Position numbers and translations under genes: made by a program. Source: an uncultured Acidobacteriia bacterium (lineage in GTDB: Bacteria > Acidobacteriota > Terriglobia > Bryobacterales > Bryobacteraceae). From it: DNA of 35,679 bases. The notes under the pieces were generated by a model, which was not told where the DNA came from, ran no database searches, and worked only from the letters and a program-made list of their open reading frames with translations. Shown one piece after another: positions 25,220 through 32,495 of this stretch; positions within the stretch are counted from its first letter, which is position 1; the number at the start of each line of letters is the position of its first letter. The DNA lies in assembly GCA_903828455.1 (NCBI GenBank), contig CAIKMJ010000048.1, positions 1 through 35,679 of the forward strand. Reading direction: 5' to 3'.

Positions 25220-26539
25220 CTATCTTGCACCCTTGCTTGAATTGCATGGTCGGCACATCAGCGCTGCATTAAGTGTGCTGGTTTTACCTCCTTTCGAATG
25301 CGGCCTGACATGATCTACGGTGAAGTTGCCCCAGCTAAGCTCCCTGCGGCAGCGAACGCAACGGTGGTCTTTGCTCAGATTCCAAATGATACGGCGCTGC
25401 TCCGGACTAAAGATGCGATCCCTGTCCTTTCTGCTGAACTGAGAGCCAATTAACCCGAGCAGGATTTTTTCCCGGGCCTTGCGGTGCTCAAGGCTATCTG
25501 TTCCCTCCATGACAGTGCGAAGGTAACTGCGATAGATCTCATGTTCCTGCGGGATTTTCGTGCCTTTTTTGTAAAGTTCCGAAAGGCGATCCACTCCTGC
25601 GCCGAAATCTTTAAGAAAAGCCCAGGCGACCCTGTTCCGAGAGGGAAAACTGAATACGCAACCCTCGCGCTCAAGCTTATGGACGAGTATCACGAGGCTG
25701 TAAAAATCGCTTATATGAGCGAATCTGGTTTGGCGCAAATCCGGAAAAAGGCGAAACGTGCGATTCAGGGCTGATTTGGCCGCTGCCTGCGCGCTTTGGG
25801 CAGCCCGCGGAGTTAAGGCCTTGCCGGACATTGCCTGATCTAATACCTGCTTCTTGTGGATGACGTCGCCGCAGTGACAGGAGAGCATGATTTCGCTAAT
25901 CAGTTCCACGTGCTTCATCCGACTAATCTGGTTAGCGGAAAGCACGTGACTGGATTTCAGGCGATTCGATTCACTTTCGGCGAGTTGAGCCGCCTTCCGG
26001 AAAAAGTCCCCATTGTAGTAACGGGCGTGTCGCTTTTCCTGCCTGGTGAGGGCCCGACCTGTCGAGTTAATGCGGATAAATAAGTCCGTAATGGAAGCGA
26101 GGCTTCCCTCCACAAAAATGACCTGAAGGTTATATGCGGTAATTCGGGGCTGCAAGTTACGCTTCTTCAAAAGAAGCCAGTCGACTAACTCTTCGTCCGG
26201 ACTTCCGGGAAGGGCTGCGCGGCATTGAATTTTTTTTTGAGTCTTCAGCGCACGGCCTGAGATCGATCCCATGAAATAAAGTAAAGTCTCAAGTCGTTGC
26301 TTGCCGTCGATCACGTCGTGGTAAACGATCCCGTCCTGCTCTCGTTGATGCAGGAAAAATGCGGGGATCGGGTAGTTCCGCAAGATAGATTCGATGAGTT
26401 TCCTGCGATCAGTGTCTGACCACACCGAGTTTCGCTGAAACTCCGGATTCAGATTCAGATGTCCCTTCTCGTAAAGGTTGACGAGATCCTGTACGGTTCG
26501 TGTTTCCGCTTTGTATACGAGTTTGTCGTGGTCGCTCAT
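25220..26539 (-). CDS. DUF262-HNH endonuclease, candidate defence nuclease
   Basis: A 439-residue protein. The N-terminal DUF262 (GmrSD-type) domain includes LNPEFQRNSVW (about 31-41), the DVIDGKQRLETLLYF nucleotide-binding/ATPase-type motif near 74-88 and FIRINSTGRALTRQE near 152-166. The C terminus has an HNH domain: CVRC (about 392-395), then DHVRPHSKGG (about 408-417), the Asn in LNAAL and CRPCN near the end. DUF262 proteins include the modification-dependent enzymes GmrSD and SspE. Fusion to HNH, rather than to the usual DUF1524, and a solitary gene are notable. Its G+C is clearly below that of its neighbours, indicating transfer. No partner gene is recognised. Confidence 0.88.
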   Translation of the reverse strand: MSDHDKLVYKAETRTVQDLVNLYEKGHLNLNPEFQRNSVWSDTDRRKLIESILRNYPIPAFFLHQREQDGIVYHDVIDGKQRLETLLYFMGSISGRALKTQKKIQCRAALPGSPDEELVDWLLLKKRNLQPRITAYNLQVIFVEGSLASITDLFIRINSTGRALTRQEKRHARYYNGDFFRKAAQLAESESNRLKSSHVLSANQISRMKHVELISEIMLSCHCGDVIHKKQVLDQAMSGKALTPRAAQSAQAAAKSALNRTFRLFPDLRQTRFAHISDFYSLVILVHKLEREGCVFSFPSRNRVAWAFLKDFGAGVDRLSELYKKGTKIPQEHEIYRSYLRTVMEGTDSLEHRKAREKILLGLIGSQFSRKDRDRIFSPEQRRIIWNLSKDHRCVRCRRELSWGNFTVDHVRPHSKGGKTSTLNAALMCRPCNSSKGAR

Positions 26540-26596
26540 TGTGTCACACGATTGCCGGAAATGACCGGCATCTGAAGACGCTTACGGTTGTGTCTC

Positions 26597-26639
26597 CGTT
26601 TTCGATAATTTCGATAATGATGAAACGTTTTCGAATAAT
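26597..26639. promoter_or_regulatory. Repeated operator-like sequence upstream of the DUF262-HNH gene
   Basis: CGTTTTCGATAAT (26597-26609), TTTCGATAAT (26609-26618) and CGTTTTCGAATAAT (26626-26639) are near-identical, lie in the AT-rich region 58-100 nt before the ATG of the nuclease gene, and read on the minus strand as ATTATCGAAAACG. Repeats of this kind typically bind a repressor or activator, but none is identified. Confidence 0.45.
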
Positions 26640-26680
26640 AGCACTGCGTTAGGAAAAGACGCGGGGATGAGCGGAGCCGG

Positions 26681-26860
26681 TTAATTGTTCGGGGTCTGCA
26701 GTTCGCCGGCTTTCAAAATCTTCGGCAGCGCCATGGACCTGGCTTTGCGCAGAGGTTCGGTTTCCCTGATGCCTCTGGCCGTCACACCAGGGAAGTCCGG
26801 GGCCGAAACCACTGACCGGCCATCCTCTGCCCGTTCGAGTTCGATCCGGATTGGCTGAAT
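26681..26860 (-). pseudogene. Decayed HicB-like antitoxin fragment
   Basis: A 59-codon frame on the minus strand reads IRIELERAEDGRSVVSAPDFPGVTARG and ends PKILKAGELQTPNN before TAA. This is the strand-pattern and PGV-x-A-x-G signature of short HicB-type antitoxins. There is no ATG, GTG or TTG in frame upstream as far as the first stop at 26960-26962, and the helix normally reading ALALRVLADR is altered to ARSMALPKIL. It seems to be a remnant lacking its start and its toxin partner. It lies between the DUF262-HNH gene and the ligase, where G+C drops. Confidence 0.5.
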
Positions 26861-26870
26861 TCTGCTGCTG

Positions 26871-28631
26871 TTATTCGCCGCCGCGGCCGGAGGCGCTGAG
26901 GTGGTAGAGGGCGTCGACCTCGGCTTTGAAATTCTGCAGCACGTGTTTGCGGCGTACCTTCATCGTGGCGGTGACTTCGCCGTGTTCGATGGCGAAGTCG
27001 CGGGGGAGTATGCGGAAGCGGCGGACCTGTTCGAAGGGCGCGAGCTGTTTATTTACGGCGGAGACGATTTTCTGCACGGCGGCGTGGACGGGGTCGGATT
27101 CGTGGAAGGGTTCGGAAGCGCCGGCGACATCTTTCGCGGCGGCCGGGTTGAGGGTGAAGAGGGCGACGAGGTGGGGCAGGTTGTCGCCGAGCAGGAGGAC
27201 CTGGCTGATGAGCGGGTCGAGCTTGAAGAAAGCTTCGACGCGCGAGGGGTAGATTTTTTTGCCGTTGGAGGAGACGATGAGTTCCTTGGAGCGGCCGGTG
27301 ATGCGGATGTAGCCAGCGGAATCGATCTCGCCGATGTCGCCGGTGTGGAGCCAGCCGTCGCGGATGAGTTCGCGGGTGGCGGCGGGATCCTTGTAATAAC
27401 CGCTTGAAAGGCAGGGGGCGCTGATGAGCAGTTCGCCGTCGTCACTGACGCGGAAGCTGACGCCGGGGAGCGCTTTGCCGATGGAGCCGGGGCGGGCGGC
27501 GTTGAGCGGATTGAGGGCGCAGACGCCGCCTTCGGTGAGGCCGTAGCCTTCGATGAGGGGCATGCCGACGGCGTCGTAAAACTCGGCGAGATCGTGGCCG
27601 AGAGGGGCGGCTCCGGAGGCGGCGATGCGGAGGCGTCCGCCGAAGCGTTCGCGGATCTTCGAGAAGACGAGCTTATCGGCGAGGCGGAGCGGAACGCGGA
27701 TGTGCGGCGGGATGGGTTTGCCTTCGCGGCGCAGGCGGGCGGCGGCAAGGGCGAGGCCGAGCGCGCCGAAGATGGCCTTCTGGACGAAGGCGGGGCGCTT
27801 CTGAATTTCGGTGCGGATGGAGGTGTAGATGCGCTCCCAGACGCGCGGCGGGGCGAGGAACCAGGTGGGCCGCACCGACTTCATTTCGCCGGCGAGTTTG
27901 AGCAGGCTTTCGGCGAAGGAGACGGGCGAGCCGCTGAGGATGGGGAGGATTTCGACGACGACGCGCTGCGCGATGTGAGCGGAGGGGAGGAAGGCGATGG
28001 TGATGTCGTCGGGGCCGATGGGCAGGACGGCGGGGCCCATATGGATGTTGGCGACGACGGAGCCGTGGGTGGCGAGCACCATTTTGGGTTCGCCGGTGGC
28101 GCCGGAGGTGAGGTAGAGGATGGCGTTGTCGGCGGGGGCGAGGTCGGCGTGAAAGCGGCCGTGGCCGCGGAGGGTGGCGAGGGTGAGGGCGTGGGGCGGG
28201 GCGGAGGCGGGAAGGTCGCCGGTCATCTGAATGAGGTGGGCGACGGGGGCGTCCTTGAGGCGGGTGAGGGTTTTGGCGTCTTCGACGAAGAGGGCGCGGG
28301 CGTCGGAGCGGGCGATGGTGCCGAGGAGTTCGGCGGGGGGGTAGCTGGGGTAGAGGGCGGCGGCGACGCAGCCGGCGGCGAGGATGCCCTGATCGGCGAG
28401 GTAGAATTCGGCGCGGGTTTCCGAGCAGAGGGCGATGTGGTCGCCTTTGCGGAGGCCGAGGTGGTTGAGTCCGGCGGCGATTTCTTCGGCGGCGGCGAGG
28501 TATTCGGACCACGTCCAGGTGTGGACCTGGTGGCCGTGGGGCTGGCGGAGGGCGAGACGGTCGCCGAAGCGGGCGGCGGCATCGCGCAGGAGCGCGGGGA
28601 TGGAGGTTGCGGAGGGGGAGCTTGGTGGCAC
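26871..28631 (-). CDS. Long-chain acyl-CoA synthetase (AMP-forming)
   Basis: A 586-residue ANL superfamily enzyme: ATP-dependent activation of fatty acids to acyl-CoA through acyl-AMP. The phosphate-binding A3 motif is LTSGATGEPKMV (about 173-184), the A5-type motif GYGLTEGG lies near 365 and A7/A8 are GWLHTGDIGEIDSAGYIRITGR (two stretches around 435-455). The C-terminal hinge Lys region KEL and KVRR are present. The sequence resembles FadD15/FAA1-type enzymes. The GTG start has TAAACT 8 nt upstream on the minus strand. It stands alone, divergent from the NHL genes. Confidence 0.93.
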   Translation of the reverse strand: MPPSSPSATSIPALLRDAAARFGDRLALRQPHGHQVHTWTWSEYLAAAEEIAAGLNHLGLRKGDHIALCSETRAEFYLADQGILAAGCVAAALYPSYPPAELLGTIARSDARALFVEDAKTLTRLKDAPVAHLIQMTGDLPASAPPHALTLATLRGHGRFHADLAPADNAILYLTSGATGEPKMVLATHGSVVANIHMGPAVLPIGPDDITIAFLPSAHIAQRVVVEILPILSGSPVSFAESLLKLAGEMKSVRPTWFLAPPRVWERIYTSIRTEIQKRPAFVQKAIFGALGLALAAARLRREGKPIPPHIRVPLRLADKLVFSKIRERFGGRLRIAASGAAPLGHDLAEFYDAVGMPLIEGYGLTEGGVCALNPLNAARPGSIGKALPGVSFRVSDDGELLISAPCLSSGYYKDPAATRELIRDGWLHTGDIGEIDSAGYIRITGRSKELIVSSNGKKIYPSRVEAFFKLDPLISQVLLLGDNLPHLVALFTLNPAAAKDVAGASEPFHESDPVHAAVQKIVSAVNKQLAPFEQVRRFRILPRDFAIEHGEVTATMKVRRKHVLQNFKAEVDALYHLSASGRGGE

Positions 28632-28639
28632 CGTCTGTT

Positions 28640-28645
28640 AGTTTA
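28640..28645 (-). promoter_or_regulatory. Candidate -10 element (TAAACT) for the acyl-CoA ligase
   Basis: On the minus strand TAAACT ends 8 nt before the GTG at 28631, matching the same hexamer at larC and the SDR gene. Confidence 0.4.
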
Positions 28646-28676
28646 TGCGGAGGAGTGGGGGTTTGGGAAATCCGGC

Positions 28677-28715
28677 GTTCGGGCGGGAGGTTCGGGCGGG
28701 AGGTTGGGGCGGGGC
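28677..28715. repeat. 13-bp GC-rich tandem repeat, three units
   Basis: GTTCGGGCGGGAG occurs at 28677-28689 and 28690-28702, followed by a variant (28703-28715) and a partial fourth. It lies between the divergent ligase and NHL genes. Confidence 0.7.
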
Positions 28716-28830
28716 GTTCGGGGTCCGGCACTGGTATCATGACTTGTTAGTCTCTGAATCTTCTGGCGAAAGCTCGGCAACGCAGGTTGTTGCGCGGGCG
28801 TCTCAGGAAACTGGATCATTCATTCTGCGC

Positions 28831-30630
28831 ATGAAAAGCATTCAACTCGTCCTCGGCCTGCTGCTGGCCGCCAGCGCTGTAACCGCGCAGCAATACACGA
28901 TTTCCACGTATGCGGGCATTCCGCTGGATCGCGGCTGGTTCAGCGACGGGAGCGCGGCGAACACGATTCCGCTGGGAGATCCGCTGAGCCTTGCGCTGGA
29001 CGGAAAAGGGAATCTGTATATCAACGATTTCCAGAACTGGCTGATCCGCAAGGTGAACTCGTCCGGCATTATGACGAGCGTGGCGGGCACGGGCACGCCT
29101 TCTTATGCGGGCGACGGGGCGGCGGCGACGGCGGCGCAGTTGTTCGGCGTGCATGGCATAGCGGCCGATGCGCTGGGCAACGTTTATTTGTGCGAGACGG
29201 CGCTGAGCCGGATCCGGAAGATCGACACGAGCGGCAACATTACGACGATCGTGGGCAACGGGACGCGCGGGTACGCGGGAGACGGCGGGAATGCGCCGAA
29301 TGCGGAGATCACGTTCCCGGTGGGCGTGGCGGTGGATGCATCGAACAATTTCTACTTCACCGACTACGGCACTTATACGGTTCGCAAGGTGACGGCGCCG
29401 GGCAACGGTTCGGTGGTTTCGACGATTGCCGGGACGGCGAATGTATTCGGCTATCCGTCGACGGGCGACGGCGGTCCGGCGACGAAGGCGACGTTCGGGT
29501 TTCCCGAGGCGATCGCGGTGGATGCGGCGGGCAACATCTATATTTCCGATACGGCGAATCTGAACATCCGCAAGATCACGACGGACGGCAATATCCACAC
29601 GGTGGCGACGGGCGTGAATGCGATTGCGATGGCGGTGGATGCGGCGGGCAACATTTACTACCCGGATTATGTGGGTAACGTGGTGCGGCGCATCAATCCG
29701 GACGGGACGCAGGTGGTGATTGCGGGCATCGGGACGGCGGGCTACGGCGGCGACAACGGACCGGCGAACTTCGCGCAGTTCAATACGCCGAGCGGCATTG
29801 CGCTGGACGCGGCGGGGAACATCTACGTGGCGGATTCGGGCAACGAAATTGTGCGCGTGCTGAAGCCGGTGACGACGGGGATTTCGGGCATTGCGAACGC
29901 GGCGAGCAACGCGAGCGCGGCGGCGGCGGGAACGTATGTTGCGCCGGGCGAGATTATTTCGATTTACGGCGTGGGACTCGGTCCGGCGAAGCTGGTGAGC
30001 AACCAGCCGAACGCGAACGGCGCGATCGGGACAACGCTTTCGGGCACGTCGGTCAATATTGGCGGTTATGCCGCGCCGGTGCTCTATACGTCGGCCACGC
30101 AGGTGGGGGCGATTGTGCCGTATGAGCTGGGGATCGGGACGGCGGTGAATGCGACGGTGACGTATAACGGGCAGACGACTCCGGCGGCGGGGCTCACGGT
30201 GGCGGCGGCGGCTCCGGGCGTGTTTACGGCGAATGGTTCGGGCACGGGGCAGGGCGCGATCGTCAATCAGGGTACGACGCTGAACAGCGTGTCGTCGCCG
30301 GCGCCGCTGGGCAGCATCGTTTCGATCTACGTGACGGGCGAGGGGCGGACGTATCCGAACGGCATCGACGGGCTGATTAATTACGCGAACTATCTGCCGT
30401 ACCCGGCGCTGCCGGTTTCGGTGAGCATCGGCGGGGTGAACGCGGTGGTGAGTTACGCGGGCGGGCAGTTTAACGGCGTGGAAGGCCTGATGCAGGTGAA
30501 CGCGCAGGTTCCGACGTCGCTGGCGCAGAGCTACAACTTCGCTTCGGGAGCGGTGGCGGTGCCGGTGGTGGTGAATGTGGGCGGGTTCGTCAGCCAGAGC
30601 GGCGTGACGATGGCAGTGTCCCTGAAGTAA
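28831..30630 (+). CDS. Secreted NHL-repeat propeller protein with TIGR03437-type C-terminal domain
   Basis: A 599-residue secreted protein with a signal peptide cleaved near AVTA-QQ (residue 19). About five NHL-like blades follow, each with a variant of LALDGKGNLYINDFQN...IRKV, separated by loops of the form YAGDGxxAxxAxF; these match SMP-30/NHL propellers. From about residue 350 comes the Solibacter-type C-terminal domain (VAPGEIISIYGVGLGPAK ... LYTSATQVGAIVPYELG ... GSIVSIYVTGEGRTYPNG ... LMQVNAQVP). Probably an extracellular or cell-surface binding protein; ligand unknown. It shares layout with the next gene 16 nt downstream, and no strong ribosome site is seen. Confidence 0.93.
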   Translation: MKSIQLVLGLLLAASAVTAQQYTISTYAGIPLDRGWFSDGSAANTIPLGDPLSLALDGKGNLYINDFQNWLIRKVNSSGIMTSVAGTGTPSYAGDGAAATAAQLFGVHGIAADALGNVYLCETALSRIRKIDTSGNITTIVGNGTRGYAGDGGNAPNAEITFPVGVAVDASNNFYFTDYGTYTVRKVTAPGNGSVVSTIAGTANVFGYPSTGDGGPATKATFGFPEAIAVDAAGNIYISDTANLNIRKITTDGNIHTVATGVNAIAMAVDAAGNIYYPDYVGNVVRRINPDGTQVVIAGIGTAGYGGDNGPANFAQFNTPSGIALDAAGNIYVADSGNEIVRVLKPVTTGISGIANAASNASAAAAGTYVAPGEIISIYGVGLGPAKLVSNQPNANGAIGTTLSGTSVNIGGYAAPVLYTSATQVGAIVPYELGIGTAVNATVTYNGQTTPAAGLTVAAAAPGVFTANGSGTGQGAIVNQGTTLNSVSSPAPLGSIVSIYVTGEGRTYPNGIDGLINYANYLPYPALPVSVSIGGVNAVVSYAGGQFNGVEGLMQVNAQVPTSLAQSYNFASGAVAVPVVVNVGGFVSQSGVTMAVSLK

Positions 30631-30646
30631 GTCCAACCCAGAAGCG

Positions 30647-32434
30647 ATGCAAAACAAATCGATGCAAAACGGATTCAGCAGGGCCATTTGTTCCGCCGTT
30701 GTTGCGGCGGCGTTGGTGGCGGGAACGTTGTCCGCCCAGCAGTACACCAGTTCCACGATTGCGGGAGCGCCGCAGTATCTGGGTTATGGCGGCGACGGCG
30801 GACCGGCGAGCAATGCGCAGATGTCCGGGCCGATTGCTATTGCGGTGGACAGCAAGGGGAATTACTACGTTGCCGATTACGGCAACAACGTGATCCGCAA
30901 GGTTTACGCCAACGGCACGATCATTACTTTTGCGGGGACGGGGAAGTTCGGATACGCGGGCGACGGCGGGCCGGCGACGGCGGCGCAGCTTTCGACGGTA
31001 CACGGGCTGGCGGTGGATGCGGCGGACAACCTCTACATTTCGGACACGGCGAACGGGGTGATCCGCAGGGTCGATCAAAAAGGAATCATCACGACGTTTG
31101 CGGGCACCGGGGTGCGCGGGATCAGCGGCAATGCGGGCCCGGCGAGTCAGGCGCGGTTCCTGGCGCCGGCGGGGATTGCGTTCGATCCTTCGGGCAACCT
31201 GTATGTAGCTGACGCCGAGGCGAGCACGGTGCGGCAGATCCGGCCGAATGGCAATATTTATGCGTTTGCGGGGAATGCGCTGAACGGATTCGGGCCGATG
31301 CTGGGCGAAGGCGGGCATGCGTTCAATGCCATCCTGTCGGTGCCGTACGCGGTGACGTCGGATGCGGCGGGCAATATCTATATTGGCGATCTGGGGGCGA
31401 GCGCGATTCTGAAGATCGGCGCGGACGGACTGATCCACACGATCCTGACGGGAGTGGCGGTGGGGAGCCTGGCCGCCGACGGGGCGGGCAACGTGTTTTT
31501 CGCCAACTATCACAAGAACACGATCGGGCGGATTGGCGCCGACGGAGTTTATACGACGATTGCGGGCGACACGAATGCCAGCTTCAGCGGAGACGGCGGT
31601 CCGGCGGTGTTTGCCGAATACAACCAGCCGTACGGAGTGGCGACGGATGGGGCCGGCAACGTGTATGTGACCGAATACGGCAACGAGGATGTGCGGTTGC
31701 TGACGCCGATTCCGGCGGGCGGATTGTTTGTGGCCAATGGGGCGAGCAACCTTGAGGCGTCCGGCAACGCGGGCATGGTGGTGGCGCCGGGGATGATGGT
31801 GACGCTTTTCGGGTACGGGCTCGGCGATGCGGCAAAGGCGCAGGCTTCGGGCGGGCAGCTGCCGCTGACGCTGGGCAATGCGACGGTGACGGTGAACGGT
31901 GTGCAGGTGCCGATTGTGGCGACGTCGGCGTCGCGGGTGAGCGTGATGGTTCCGGCAAAGCTGAACCCGGGGCTGGTGACGTTTGCGGTGAGCTACCAGG
32001 GGAGTGTAGTGGGTTCGGGCTCGGCGGGGCTCTTCCCCGCGATGCCGGGGATTTTCACGGCGAATTCGAGCGGGAACGCGGCGCTGGCGATCCAGAACAG
32101 CGATGGCTCGGTGAACACGGCGGCAAACGCGGCGGCGGAAGGCAGCAACGTGAACATCTTCATCACGGGCGCGGGCGCGTATGGATCGGCGCTGGCCGAT
32201 GGCCAGATTGCCACGACGGCACAGAACGTGAAGGCGGCGCTGCCGTCGCTCGCGGTGCTGATCAACGGCGAAAACGCGGCGGTGACGGCGGTGCAGACGG
32301 TGCCGGGTCAGCCGGCCGGGGTGCTGCAGGTGACGGCGACGCTGCCGGCGGACGTGAAGACGTCCACGACGGTACCGGTGCAGGTGAGCGTGTCCGGCAT
32401 TGCATCGCAGAGCGTGACGATCGCTGTTCAATAG
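30647..32434 (+). CDS. Secreted NHL-repeat propeller protein, tandem paralogue
   Basis: A 595-residue paralogue of the preceding gene: signal peptide ending near TLSA-QQYT, about six NHL-like blades with YxGDGGPAxxAxF loops, then the same C-terminal domain type (VAPGMMVTLFGYGLGDA ... VSVMVPAKL ... AEGSNVNIFITGAGAYG ... VLQVTATLP). Blade numbers and loops differ, so divergence is considerable. The first ATG at 30647 is chosen; ATG 30662 begins a near-repeat of the same codons (ATGCAAAAC twice). It likely forms an operon with the gene 16 nt upstream. Its TAG stop starts a 14-bp tandem repeat. Confidence 0.92.
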   Translation: MQNKSMQNGFSRAICSAVVAAALVAGTLSAQQYTSSTIAGAPQYLGYGGDGGPASNAQMSGPIAIAVDSKGNYYVADYGNNVIRKVYANGTIITFAGTGKFGYAGDGGPATAAQLSTVHGLAVDAADNLYISDTANGVIRRVDQKGIITTFAGTGVRGISGNAGPASQARFLAPAGIAFDPSGNLYVADAEASTVRQIRPNGNIYAFAGNALNGFGPMLGEGGHAFNAILSVPYAVTSDAAGNIYIGDLGASAILKIGADGLIHTILTGVAVGSLAADGAGNVFFANYHKNTIGRIGADGVYTTIAGDTNASFSGDGGPAVFAEYNQPYGVATDGAGNVYVTEYGNEDVRLLTPIPAGGLFVANGASNLEASGNAGMVVAPGMMVTLFGYGLGDAAKAQASGGQLPLTLGNATVTVNGVQVPIVATSASRVSVMVPAKLNPGLVTFAVSYQGSVVGSGSAGLFPAMPGIFTANSSGNAALAIQNSDGSVNTAANAAAEGSNVNIFITGAGAYGSALADGQIATTAQNVKAALPSLAVLINGENAAVTAVQTVPGQPAGVLQVTATLPADVKTSTTVPVQVSVSGIASQSVTIAVQ

Positions 32435-32487
32435 GCCGGGTTCAGTAGGCCGGGTTCAGTAAGCCGGGGTCAATGGGCCGGGGTCAA
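32432..32487. repeat. 14-bp tandem repeat, four units, beginning at a stop codon
   Basis: Units at 32432-32445 and 32446-32459 read TAGGCCGGGTTCAG; 32460-32473 reads TAAGCCGGGGTCAA and 32474-32487 TGGGCCGGGGTCAA. The first three begin with a stop codon and cover all three plus frames. The TCA in each unit gives TGA on the minus strand, also in all frames. Lies between the convergent NHL and glycosyltransferase genes. Confidence 0.9.
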
Positions 32488-32495
32488 TCATCGCG

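Noticed and set aside
28816-30756. Minus-strand frame of 646 codons opposite the first NHL gene
   Set aside because: Arg/His-rich shadow of the NHL repeats, no recognisable domain.
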